Assembly (NCBI GenBank): GCA_009741485.1
Contig: CM019216.1
Location: 43,535,931-43,599,930 of the forward strand
Direction of reading: 5' to 3'
Source: Malurus cyaneus samueli
Lineage: Eukaryota; Chordata; Aves; Passeriformes; Maluridae
Length of the DNA stretch: 64,000 bases
Position 1 is the first letter of the stretch, and the number at the start of each line of letters is the position of its first letter. Shown piece after piece: positions 25,880-37,045 of this stretch. The position numbers and the translations under genes are program-made. The notes beneath the pieces are model-generated. The model saw only the letters and a program-made list of their open reading frames with translations. It did no database searches and was not told the origin of the DNA.

Positions 25880-26188
25880 GTGTTGGGGAGCCCCTGGGGG
25901 AGGAGTAGAAAAACTGGAGGGGCTGGGCCAGCTCCAGCCTGAGGAACCAGGCACCACCTTGGGAGATATGGACCAGCTGACCCCAGCCCTGTGGGTGGCC
26001 AGGGTGGGCATGGTCCAGTGCAGGGCCAGGAAGGGCTGTGGGTCCTGGACATTGGGCCCACTGTGTCAAAAATTGGAGCAGGGGCTGAGGGTCCCTGATG
26101 GAACAGCTGACATGGGGCCCTGGAACGAGCAGCCCCAGGGGACATGAGGGGACAGGGAGTCCCAGGGAGCCCTCAAGGCTTGGGCAAC
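25880..26188. other. GC-rich island, open on both strands, identity unknown
   Basis: The strongest composition anomaly of the window: about 300 bp that are markedly GC-rich inside AT-rich DNA. The plus strand is rich in G runs (25885-25888, 25896-25900, 25919-25922, 25925-25927), a marginal G-quadruplex pattern with one 18-nt loop. Open frames exist on both strands, up to 128 codons on the minus strand (25759-26145), with Pro/Pro-Gly-rich products that reflect composition more than a fold. Repeated words such as 'ggggcc', 'cagggagc' and 'ccagggagccc' recur. It could be a CpG-depleted regulatory island, an exon of a non-coding RNA, part of an LTR, or a mobile-element fragment that I cannot name. 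Confidence 0.35.
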
Positions 26189-26219
26189 TCTGTTAAGAAT
26201 CCCCTTTAACAGATTCTTA
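26189..26219. repeat. Interleaved inverted repeats at the island edge
   Basis: Two perfect 8-bp inverted repeats overlap. The first is 'tctgttaa' (26189-26196) with 'ttaacaga' (26206-26213). The second is 'taagaatc' (26194-26201) with 'gattctta' (26212-26219). They share bases, so the stems largely exclude each other. They lie at the point where the GC-rich island ends and AT-rich DNA resumes. Confidence 0.85.
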
Positions 26220-27330
26220 TGACACAGGTTTTTTAAAAAAATATCATAAGATTAACATAACTCACTGAGAAAGGGAAGCAGGGACAATAAATGGTGAGGG
26301 GTTTCAGAGCAGATGGGGTCTGCCAGGGGTGCGGATTGCACACAGGGACTGCTCTGGAATCTGTGTTCACATATGTTCATGTAGTTCATAAACTGCATGG
26401 AAATGGTGAGAGCAGATGTGGAAAAGCTCATTAATGATAATGTTCTCCGTGGTATTAAAAATAAAACTGCATTTTTGTAACTGTACCTCACCACTGCACA
26501 GCTGCGATACAGAACTGCTGCGTGACAAGGCAGCGAGGCAGAGAGGGAAATTCAGCATCTCAAATGCACTGCGACCGGCGGGGGACAAAAGCACTCTGCC
26601 TGGACACAGAACCCAATCCCACATGGGGAAAATGAAATCCAAAAGGCCCCACTGGAAGCTCTTCACAACAACACTTAGGTGGTGAGCAGAAGTCGGAATG
26701 GCAACCAGACTCTGTTCAATGTCTGTCGTGTACAAAAATTGTCAGTGTGTAAACAAGATACAGAAGTGGCATGTGGCTTCTGTCTGAGGAGAAGTTGCAC
26801 AGGCTGAAAATCCTCAGCTTTGGAAAGAGATGATGGAGGGCAGAACTGTCAGAGCTTCACAGAGATACAGTCTAGTGAAAATAAATTCAGAATGTTTATT
26901 CATAATTTTCCATAAAATAAGAACTGGAAGAAACACGAGGAAATTGGACACAAACTTTGAACAAGCAAAAGCCCTTTATTTTTACATATTAGAAGTTTAC
27001 ATAATAGAACCTGTTGCTATGGTGTGTTTAGATGTCAGTAATCTAAGACAAGCACTGAATGCTATTAAACAAATTAATGGAAAATCAGTTTGTTTCACTT
27101 GAAGATACAATGCTATTTGCTACTCAGGGAGCCCAAAGCATGGATCAGAGGAAGACAGGAGAATGTCATGAGTCATGGTGTGCAATAAATAATCTGTATA
27201 TAATTATACATTGCTAAATTATTTCTCTAAGATTACCTTAAAGACGATTGTGAGGGTATGGAACCAGAGAGACCTTTAGCATGATTTGCAGTAATGTTCA
27301 TATTATTTCTCCTAAGCTGATGCAGTACTG
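26220..27330. other. Non-coding stretch, no gene seen
   Basis: Mixed sequence right of the GC island. Open frames on both strands at 26367-26735 and on the plus strand at 26830-27102 (90 codons) match no family I know. The plus frame ends in AT-rich sequence and has no clear splice context. Confidence 0.5.
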
Positions 27331-28420
27331 CAGTCGGTGATTCTGCCTATTGCAACTTCTCATTGGCTCCTGCTGAAATGAGCTGCCTTTCTCTTCATCT
27401 CCTGATGTATTTCATCTCACATAAAGAGGGTCCGCCCCAATGCTGGAGGCACTCCCAACATATTTTTAATTAAACCACGGCTAGTATCACTTTGCATACC
27501 TGGAATTTAATAAATGCCTAGCACTGAAAGGGAAAAAGCAATCATCCTCACTGTGAAATTGCACATTCCTGAATCCAATAAGGTGAGAGGTGTCAATTCA
27601 TAGCTCCTGAGGCTGCAGCTTCAAAAACACTTCCTTTTTTCTTTTGGCACAGATTAATTTCTGCTGGGGTCAGTTCCTTGACCCAGATCATGGCCCAGCC
27701 ACACGGTGATTAGCATTTCTGCAACTTTGCTTGAAGAAATGCACAGCCAGGTCTGGAAGTAGAGGAAGGGCCATCATTTAAGCAGCAACCTCCACTTAAA
27801 GGTGGTTGAAAAAACTTTGATAGGAAAACAGGAAAATATAAGCAAAGCAATTTTTCCCCTTTGCCAAGCAGTAGAGAAGCTGCACCTTTCTAATCGTGTC
27901 ATCATACAACAGTATTGAAAAGGCAGACATAAAGGCAAGGCTTCCTGCTGCAGGAACAAAGAGAGAAACAGCTGCTTTTTGAAAGGCAGAGTGTCATCTT
28001 CCTGCACAACACAATGCTACAAGATAACGGGCTATGTCATATGTGTTCTCCAAAGAGCACAGCCGGATGAACTCAGACAAGTACAGCTCATCTGGTTAAA
28101 TTTTACTGCCCTAGCTAGCCAGAACTAGGCTTCTCCTAAAGCACCTCAGTTGAAAGCACACTTGACACTTCACCACTCAAATTATTCAAACAAGCACCTT
28201 TTAACCCGGTGCTTGAAAAGTTTAAATGAACGGTAATGGAAAACTGTTAGCTAATGAAAAAGGCTACTTTGTCCCACATAGTGTTAATTAAGCATTCCTA
28301 AAGATCCGGTTCCAGCTTTCATTATGCCCCACTGACATTTAATGCTTTGGGATACGCTGAAGAAAATTCTCTTATTTCAAAACCCTGCAGAAGCAAGGAG
28401 GGAAATTACCTTACTTCCAC
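27331..28420. promoter_or_regulatory. Candidate conserved non-coding stretch (composition only)
   Basis: About 1.1 kb without homopolymers or repeat families and with dense binding-site-like words: 'catatttttaattaaacc' (AT-rich homeodomain/MEF2-like core) near 27459, 'aggtgtcaattcatagctcc' near 27588, 'cacttgacacttcacc' (T-box half-site-like) near 28159, and 'gtgttaattaagcattcc' near 28281. A hairpin lies at 28191-28215. This texture is what vertebrate enhancers inside gene deserts often look like, but one sequence cannot show conservation. Confidence 0.2.
28191..28215. repeat. 8-bp perfect inverted repeat
   Basis: 'caagcacc' at 28191-28198 and 'ggtgcttg' at 28208-28215 enclose the 9-nt loop 'ttttaaccc'. 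The stem is short, so folding as a stable RNA is doubtful. No miRNA-like flanking pairing was seen. Confidence 0.8.
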
Positions 28421-29225
28421 CTACTCCTGCAATCTGCCAAGTTGGGCTATAAAATAATAAATATAATGTAATAAGATAGAAGCATCTTTGATTTCATGTA
28501 GACACATCAATAAAATAGCTGCAAAGAAGGCAGGTGGCCAGCTCTACTGTCACTTCTGAAACCACTAAAATACTGCAATTACCTCCCCTTGACACACTGA
28601 CTTACCTATCTGCAGGCTGCTTGGCATCCATCACTGAGCAATATGCACCTGGTGCCTGTGTGGCACAGTGGACTTTGCCTTTGGCCTGGAGCTTTGCTTC
28701 TGATAGTGTGCTCAGGCTGTGTCGCAGTGCGCTGCCAGCATTGTTCCTCTGGAAACATATGACAGAAACATGGACAGGCTTTCAGTGGCCAGCAATAATA
28801 TCCTTTCAACATCAGCTTGTGGAAGTGCCTGCATTTACAGTGCACAGTCTAAGTGGGGCTATCAGAGCTGCAATAACTTCTGTCATCATGTTGGCTCTGT
28901 TTTTCGTTCCTCCTCACAGCTTTAGGGCAGACACACGTACTCTTCTGTAGCTTATCAATAAAGAATGCGTGCTTACATTCCTCACACTGAGGTAGGCACT
29001 GGGGTTTACCTTTATATCTGTTTCCGTGCCAATCAAAGATACAATTTTCCCCATTTCTCTTCACAACACTGTCTGGGATTGTGTTCTCATGCAAAAGCAG
29101 CTGGCAAACAACCCCCAAGCTTTGCACAATCATCCCCCAGAAGGTGAATTCACTCTGCTGAATCCTTCTCCAGGTTCAGAACTCAAGACAGGATGTGTCT
29201 GAAAGAAAAGGTCTTAGGATGAGGC
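28421..29225. other. Mixed stretch with a 138-codon open frame, not recognised
   Basis: The plus-strand frame 28534-28950 is the second longest in the window, but it opens with GTG and contains no methionine until it is well inside. Minus-strand frames of 79 and 94 codons overlap it. The product has hydrophobic patches (for example AAITSVIMLALFFV) and no domain I recognise. I treat it as a chance open frame in a GC-richer patch. Confidence 0.4.
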
Positions 29226-29345
29226 AGCTCTGAGCAACCTGATCCAGTGAAAGGTGTCTCTGCCACAGCAGGGGGCTTGGAACCAGATGATCTTTAGGGT
29301 ACCTTCCAACACAGGCCATTCTATGATTCTACGATATGATCCTAT
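29226..29345 (+). mobile_element. CR1 LINE 3' end
   Basis: 'tgagcaacctgatccagtga', 'aaggtgtctctgcca', 'gcagggggcttggaaccag', 'atgatctttagggtaccttc' and 'caacacaggccattctatga' run in the CR1 order and end in the tail 'ttctatgattctacgatatg'. Family copies read 'ggttggaactagatgatctttaaggtcccttccaac' in this part. The copy is about 120 bp, 5'-truncated, non-coding and less diverged than the 14.6-kb copy. Confidence 0.93.
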
Positions 29346-31329
29346 AAACTTCCATTTACAAGACACAACACTCTGAATTCTCACTACCCCAGAATCGATG
29401 AAAGGGTAAGTGACTGGTTTTCCACAGCCTAATTTATACATCTGGTACCTAAGAAGTAGACAACCGGCCTATCCCAGGGGGTTTGAGTGTCTAATTTTTG
29501 TTATGTTTTCTGACTGAGAAGGACTAAGCCCCATTGCTTTGAAGGAAGTAACTGGTGACTGCAAGACACCCTACTGAGCATGGAGACAGGCCAGCTCCTC
29601 ACACTCTGAAGGTCCAACTTGATTCAATCTCTTCTGAGGAAAGTGACAGTTTTATTTATGCAGTGGCTGAAGCAATTTTGAGTAACTCAGCCCTGTTGCC
29701 ATAACAGGACCTCTTTCCCTCTGCCGTGTTCTCAAATCCCCTCTACACAGACAAACAATCCACGTTTAGACACCTGTTAGTACAGGCTGTCATACACTGA
29801 AATTCACACTCTGATGGTGAAGAGCTGCACACCCCACTCACTCGAGGAAACTTCAGGCAGCAGCTCCCTGAAGATTTGGACTGATGAAATCTGGGGGATG
29901 CCTTTTCCCTCCTATCAAAAGCATCAGAGATAACATGATCAAAGGAAGAATGCTCTTTAGGCTGTTTATCTTTGCAAAGAATGAACTGATGATGTTTAAT
30001 GGGATGATTAGGCATAGCTATGGTTTAACGCATATTTAAAAGATTATTTCCTTGATTAACTGGTTGTCAGAAGGAAAGCGTCTAATGACAATGGAAGAGT
30101 AATTTCATCAGTGCATTCCAAGAGATGGTTTGCACTCGTGGTCTTGATATGCAGCTCTCTAATTGGGTCATCTCTTAGCAGAGCCTCAGAAACAGAATTG
30201 TGTGTTATTTTAAAATTGGATTTTAAAACTTACGTTGAAAGGAGTCTCTTCTGAGGCAGACTAATAGAATAGATAGTCAAAATATTGTAATCTAGTTAAC
30301 AGAGGTGCTGCTCATTTCTCACATTTCTTTGCCTATGCCTTTTTGTGATGGGCAGAAATGGGAAACATGTAGAGGGTAAAAATATGCTTCTGCTGAAATT
30401 ACATACAGTATATGGAGCTCTGAAATTTTAAGCCATGGCTTCAATGTTTGAGACCAGATCACTGAATTCATGAGCTGCTGCAATATACTTTACCTCAGAG
30501 TACCCAAAGGACTAACCAGTGTGTGCTGGTTATTATGCAAAAGAGGATGTCCTGTTGCAAAGCATGTGATGAAGCCTTCAGGCACATATACATCTAGAGG
30601 CTGAAACTGATTCACTGACACAGGACAAGGTAGAAGCTTTGTAGGAACACATAAATAATTCTAATTAACCAGGCACTGTTCTTCTAAAATCTTCTCCTTT
30701 CCCTGTACCACTTATATCAGAAGTATTGAGGTATCTTTCATCAAGCAGAAGAAAACTGAAAGAGTCAGCTTCCATTTCAGACCAAACTCACAGACTTTGC
30801 CATTATTCAGTATTTACATAACATAAATGTCCAGACTTATTGTACAGATAAAACCTAACTGTGTAACTCTAACAGAGCCACTTCCTTTAGTTTCAGGAAA
30901 CAGAGAAATTAAGAGGTGCAAGTCCATGTCTCCTTTAATAGTTCTCAAGTATTGCTTAGCTGCACAAACTGAAATCTCTCACATATTGAAGGGAAAGCAG
31001 GCAAATTGTGCCCTCTCCGGAAAAAAAACCAAACACCTCCTTTGTCCCTCTGTGCAGGTTTTCCCACAAGGAGAAGCAAGCCAAAATTTGGCTTCTGATT
31101 TCTTATTTGAATGAGGGAACCCAAATAAAGGAGCTCATAATGACAATCTGCCAGCAGGCACTGCAAACATATATTTACACAGAATCACACACCAGAATAC
31201 CTGCATAATCAGAAGTACACCTGCAGCTTTAATTATATGAAAATCATGGTAACAAAGGGCAATGAAAGCACCATGTTTCCATCTTTTTATTTTAAATCTC
31301 ATGTTTAATTTCAGTCTTTCAGAGCCTTT
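29346..31329. other. Non-coding stretch, no gene seen
   Basis: AT-rich sequence, no repeat family or RNA gene recognised. Short open frames at 29743-30015 and 30827-31208 overlap on both strands and are not recognisable. Confidence 0.55.
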
Positions 31330-31356
31330 CAGACCTAGAAGTCAATTCTAGGTCTG
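31330..31356. repeat. 11-bp perfect hairpin
   Basis: 'cagacctagaa' (31330-31340) and 'ttctaggtctg' (31346-31356) pair perfectly around the 5-nt loop 'gtcaa'. This is the longest perfect short-loop palindrome that I noticed. Downstream, to about 31400, the word CTAGG/CTAG recurs ('gattctaggctctaggctga') together with 'tcgagg' twice, so the hairpin sits in a small repeat-rich cluster. Confidence 0.9.
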
Positions 31357-31399
31357 GCTCTCGAGGTTGGACTGATTCTAGGCTCTAGGCTGATCGAGG

Positions 31400-32915
31400 A
31401 AGGAAAAAAAACATTTCCCAGCTGCTGGCCTCTCAAACTAAAGAGAGGTAAATGTCTGCAAGTGTTTCTGACTTTTTTACTTCCCTGTGATTTTGTGCTG
31501 ACCCTAATTTTAGGTGTTGAGCCCAAATATTGTGTAAAGTGTCAAAAGTGATACCAACTGTTGCCTCAAAGGATAAAGCTTTTTCAAAAGTCACCTTGCT
31601 CTCCAATAAAGATAAAAAAGCAGGAACAGAGTGACTATAAGTGCCATAATACAACTTCATGAAAACTGAAAATGTTTTTTCTTTAAAACTGTATTTTCTC
31701 TTTAATTTTATTAAGGTAACTTTAATGTCCTCTTAATATCAATCACTTTATCAAGGTGGGCCAGTCAGCACTTGATATCGTCTGTGCTCATTGTTTTTAC
31801 TTTACATGAGACTCAAGCTAAAAAGCTGTCAACAGAGGAAGTCTTCTGCCCTTCCAAAACTATATTAAACTTTTGCCATGTCCTCTTCCTCAAATACAAC
31901 CACTATGTCCTTATTTGGGAAAAATTCCAGTTAGTAAGGGAGCGAAAGATCAGGACCAAGCCTTCTGCTAAGATGGTGACTTCCTCTGTGAATGGTTATT
32001 TTTGTGTGACTAAGGCTTTTTCAACTACAGTTTCTGACAGACTTGTGGTGCAATTTTAAAGTGGGATAGCTGAGCTGCTCACTTCCTCAGCTGCCCATTC
32101 CACCCTGGCATCCTCAAGGACAGCATCACCTAAGCTGCTTACAACTCACCTTCTGCTTTCAGCTGGTCACGTAAGGTAAACCAGCTCTGATTTCAGTTTA
32201 TCTTAGTGTGTGGCAGAAATGGCTGGGGCAATTCCAACACTCCTCTACAGAAGATCGTGGGCAGCATCATCTACAAGACAGGCAAGGCACACAGCTAGAG
32301 GCTGTCTTCCGACATCTGATTTTAATTTACTGCAGTGAGTTGGGCAGAGTTCTTATTTCCATGTACTTGCATTTGGGAGTAGGTTGGATTTCAAAAAACA
32401 TTAAGTGGTTCAGGAGCATAACTACTGTAAAAAATTAATCAGACTAGTAAGCCTAAGTCACTTTGGGACAGCTAAGAATTTCACTGATCACAGTCAGAGC
32501 ACTTTTAATATCCTCCTCTGCCTTCTAGCATAAGGACACTGTTTTATTTATGCTTCACTTATGATGAAAAAGCTCCCAACATTTCAAGCTGGCAAGATAG
32601 GGCTCGCATCTAGTGGGAAGCAGCACAATGAAATCACTATTAAGGCAACATTTTTGACTCTTCTGGAGGGGAAAGGCAGGATATCCCAAATAAGTGACAC
32701 AAATTTATTCAGCCTCCTCCTCATGATGAAAACTATCAGCTGACTTTCAAAGAGAGGCAAACTCAGCCCTCAGATAGCCTTAGTAAAATCAGTGACATCA
32801 TTATCAGGGTTCAGTATGGTTCTGTGTTTCTTAATGCAAACATATTTACAGATTATGCCCACACTCCATAATCGTAGCCCTATACTTTAGTCTGTGACAA
32901 ACAAGGTTAACATAT
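31400..32915. other. Non-coding stretch, no gene seen
   Basis: AT-rich sequence with short frames on both strands (for example 31772-32059, 95 codons) that match nothing known to me. No repeat family visible. Confidence 0.55.
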
Positions 32916-33027
32916 TAAAAACTAACAAAAAAAACCCTCAAAACTAACACCCCTCAAAAAACAACAACAACAAAACAAAAATAAAACCAAACAAAAAACG
33001 CTAAAACAAACACACCAATACCCCCCA
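32916..33027. repeat. A/C-rich low-complexity tract
   Basis: Over 100 bp made almost only of A and C, with words such as 'acaacaacaacaaaacaaaa' and 'accaaacaaaaaac'. It ends in a C run near 33021. It resembles the A/C block near 24.9 kb and may be the decayed tail of a retroposon, but no body can be recognised on either side. Confidence 0.8.
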
Positions 33028-36000
33028 AGAAGCTGCATGCAAACACACCTTGCACTGACTGAAAATCCTGAAATCCCTGGCACTGTCAATTAGAAAAAAG
33101 AAGAGCAATACACTTAAAGACATTACTTAATGAACTGATTCTCCCCACCTCTGTGCAAAGAGTACTTAGAGAAAGACAACAAAATTGTTGAAACAGAAAC
33201 TAGACACAACAGCAGTAAGGAATAATTTTATGCTCTACTAATGTGCATTAATTCTAACCTCCAAGTCTTGCTGTGCTCCACAGCAAAAAGGAACTCTTCT
33301 AAATGCCCCAGCAATTGCCTTGCAATCTTAGGGCTGAGTAGAGAGAAAAAGACACACTCTATGTGGACCTTAGCTTTAGTGTTTGTACCCTTCCTTCTAT
33401 TTTTCCACTGCTTGCCTTCTTTCAAGTGTGTGGTCCACGACAGAAATCCACTTCATTGTTAGATCAAAGAAGGCATTTTAGCTTACACCCCACAGGCATG
33501 TAGTTCGCAGACAAATTATTCCCAGTTTCCACTTCCATACTTCAATGTGTTAAGAATACAACATAAAAGCTAATAATAGCCCAGTGTGGATGCTGTATAA
33601 ATACAAATAATGAGGGCTCCCTTGGTTAAGTCCTCTCCAAAGCTCAAACTTTTAATAGCAGAGGTAAATGTCTTGGTCTCCTCATGAAGTTTATCAGCCT
33701 TGATGAGACTGGAGAGAAATTCACTCTGACTAAATGTCCATAAGTGATCTGTGGTAAAGTGAATCCAGTGGCATTACACTCATTTCCTACTGAACTGTAG
33801 CTGACCTCTTTCTCCCTTTGCAATGTGCAGGGTTGGCAAACTTCAAAAAAAGCCCAAACCAGTTCCCCTAAGTCAAAGCAGAGATATGTCAAACAGCCTG
33901 ATCTACAGAAAATGTTTTAGTCTCAGTCCTCTGACACTCTCGCAGGGAAAACGAGCACATGGAGTGGAATTCCTCACCTTGCCCAGCATGCAGGAGAAAC
34001 ATCCTCCCATTCAAACACAAGTCTTTTAATTCAGTTGTCACTGTGACCTTTGTAGAAGACATCTGAAAACTGCATTGATCTTAAAAAATCCTTATGATTT
34101 CCAAATTGCAGAATGACATAAACATTTTGAATTGTGCTAGTGCAGTCTATAGGATGGTTTCAGTGTCACATCTGCATCTGAGTGAGTCACCTTTGGCTTC
34201 CATCACAGTCAATAGAGTGAAATAGTATTTCTGGTTCTGTATCTGTTTCATGCTAACAGAGAGCAGTGAAATAAATCATGTGGATCATGACCGAAAAGTC
34301 TCTTTTCTTCTTCACACAGCTATAAAAAACAGTAGAGGGTGATGATTTAGGATGTAGACATCTACCTGTTAATATCCAAACTTAACTTTTTTAGCCCAAA
34401 ACTGTGACTGGATTTCATTCTGGGCCAGCAGTAGACTTCATATCTATGCTTTTTATCACCCAAGTACAAGTGCCAACAATGAATGGAGACATGCCAGCTC
34501 TTAGGTGAAAAGATCACCCCGGGGGAAAGGGGATTTCACAATTCCATTTCCAAGGCCTATCCACAAAAGCTCTGTGGTGTTTGGTTTCCATTACCATACC
34601 TACCAATGCCACCATTTCTTACAGACATCCAGCAGTTTAATAAACAACATCAGCCTTAGAGAGGGGATCACTTTCAGTATTTGTCAATCTTTTAGGGATT
34701 CGTGATGCCCTGGTTTGTTGCATCATTTTTCAGATCACTCTCAGACAAAGATACAGCCTGGAGGGCTGAATAGACAGCCACTCAAAAACCTACACAGAGA
34801 ATGCAGGGTCACATTAGCAAAGTCATAACATTTTCTTCTTTTGTATCCCCAGTATAATTTATTCAAGGAAACATTTTCCACTGAAGAGACAGGGTGTGCT
34901 CGGTCTCTTCTTGTCTTTGAGAGGTTTGCTTTATATTGTATATGGTGTAGTTTGCATCCAGCTCTCAGCACAGATGAAGTGCAATCCCTCACAATTTCTT
35001 CTTGTGAGCAGATCACAAAAACTGAGTGGGTTCCATCAGAGTCAACAAGATTATCGCAGGAGTAGGATATAAAATCACTGCAATGACAGTAAGCAAGCTT
35101 GCCCTTTGTATTTGCCAGTTTAATTGTTGCGCCTTGCCAGTCAGTCAGGAGGGATTTATGCCTTGCTGATGGAAAGCAGCCTTAGCTAGCAAATCTGGCA
35201 AAGTATGAATAAGCATCTGTTTATAGCTAGAAAGGAAAGTCAAAATGTTTCCTAATAGCAACCCCTTTAAAACAGTTCCCATTTCATTTTAAACCAGACA
35301 GGATCACAAATTTCTTCTTTATAACTAAAACTCTACTCCTGGACCGTAATTGTCCTAAGGGCTTCCATTAGGTGGTACTACTTAAGGATTACAGTTGTAT
35401 GATTTCTTAAAAGTTTGCAAAAACATTGTTTTATACTTGTAAGACCACAAAGCAATCTAGGCAAAGCCTTGCCTGCAACAATATACATGAAATGACAAAC
35501 TGTTACTCCTATGCTGTTACTCCTGCCTGTGTCTACCTTCCACAAAATCATTTCGTAAAAGAAATGTACTGCAAAAGTCCACATGCAAGTTTATTGACAG
35601 GAATATCTGCAAGTCCTTCCCCTGACTGCAGTAACACAATACTTTTCACATAAATGCCCTTGCATGGTGCACCTTTTTCCACACTTTACAGATGAAAAAA
35701 ACACAGCAAAGTGAATCAAAATTATCTGCACAAGGTCAAACAGGAAATGTGTGACAAAGCCAGGAACTTATCAGTAGATTCCTCACTCCCAAGGTAGCAC
35801 CTATCTTCAAATCTAGTTCTGATTTCTCACACTGGAGACAATAAAATATTTAAGCCTTGATCCTTTAAACCTCTAGTGGATGAAAAGCAATACCTATGAT
35901 TATTTCTATTTGTAAAATACAAGATTAGAAGAGGAAACTGCAGATGGCAAGCAATTCAAAGGTTTTATCATCATGCCTCTCCATCACTGGAGAAACCATG

Positions 36001-36866
36001 AGGCTGGAAGTTGGCATGATCTGCTCTTCTGATAGTGAAGGGAACACCTCAGGAAAGAGAGGAATTTGAAGTCCAGTGGTACGTGATGCACATTTATCTG
36101 GTTTGTGTCACTCAGCCCACTGACAAATACTAACAGTGAAGATCATCTGCTAGCAGTTACTCTGTCTAGACACAGTGTGCTCTTCATTAGCTAACTGTTC
36201 ACACCTCTCCCCATAGGCTGCAAGACAGAAAGAGAAACAGAGGGGAAATGTGCAGCAAAATTGACTCAGTAAATAAAAGGCAGACCCTTTTCACTGCAGA
36301 TTAACTGCAGGTTAATCTGACAGGTAACTCAGCAATTGGGTGGCCTCTGTCAGGATCTCTGCAAGCCATCATTTCAAAGCCTACACAAGTGTCTGTGTCA
36401 CTCCCTGTATGAGGAATTTGCTGTGCATTGAGAACTCAGCAGCCCTTCCTGGTGCAGAACTTCTCTACTTTTGTGGGTAATTGTGGGAAAGAGAGGAATA
36501 GAGTGAAGACACTGTAGGACTCAAAGTGTGACATTGGCCTCACAGTTTTATAATTATCAAAATGCTGCATGTATAACATAATTCAGGATTGCTGTGTTTT
36601 CTCCTAGAAATTGAGGAAATACTGTGTAAATCTAGCTCCTCTGAAGCATTACAGATTCAGGAACACAATCTGCAAAATTATTTCTCTTTATACAGGAGTT
36701 TAGTTGTATTGAACGGATTATGACTAGAGTTAGTCAGAAATTTCTCAGCGGAACAGTTTATTTTGTCAGAAGAAAAGCATTTCATGGGAACATACCTGAG
36801 TGAAACAAAGAATTTTATTTTAAATCTCCTGGAGTCGAAAAGGTACTGCTTATTCTGGAGAAGGAT
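33028..36866. other. Non-coding stretch, no gene seen
   Basis: Nearly 4 kb with no recognisable exon or repeat family. A small 14-bp-period duplication of 'ctgttactcct' occurs at 35500-35524. Open frames come as plus/minus pairs over the same bases, for example 33228-33462 and 34741-35065, which argues against coding. Confidence 0.55.
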
Positions 36867-36878
36867 TTTGTTAAAGCT

Positions 36879-37034
36879 GCCTGGTGCCACTAGGAGTAGC
36901 TCAGCTGGTTAGAGCAGGATGTTAATAATGCCAGGATTGTGGGTTCCATCCCTGTATAGGCCATTCATTTAAGAGTTGGACTCAAGGATCCTTGTGGATG
37001 ACTGACAAATCAGAATATTCTGTGATTCTGGTAA
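36879..37034 (+). mobile_element. tRNA-Ile-derived SINE with CR1-like tail (TguSINE1-like)
   Basis: The head (about 36891-36964) is a tRNA-Ile relic. Box A 'tagctcagctgg' is at 36897-36908, an AAT anticodon position at 36924-36926 lies in 'gttaataatgcc', and box B 'ggttccatcc' is at 36942-36951, with one change from the ideal GGTTCGATCC. The acceptor end reads 'aggcca'. It is followed by 'ttcatttaagagttggactc' and a tail ending 'gaatattctgtgattctgg', like a CR1 3' end, which lets CR1 enzymes copy it. This is the design of TguSINE1, described from zebra finch. A possible target duplication is 'ttgttaaagct' (36868-36878) and 'ttgtaaaagct' (37035-37045), 10 of 11 matching. If right, the element includes 12 extra bases before the tRNA head. 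The broken box B makes present activity unlikely. Confidence 0.9.
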
Positions 37035-37045
37035 TTGTAAAAGCT

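Noticed and set aside
25885..25927. G-quadruplex in the GC island
   Set aside because: Four G runs exist, but one loop is 18 nt, beyond the usual range, so it is at best marginal.
28534..28950. 138-codon plus-strand open frame as a gene
   Set aside because: It opens at GTG, lacks an early ATG, is overlapped by two minus-strand frames and matches no family I know.
36891..36964. A functional tRNA-Ile gene
   Set aside because: The tRNA-like head keeps boxes A and B but has a change in box B, imperfect arm pairing and continues straight into a CR1-like tail, so it is a SINE head and not a gene.
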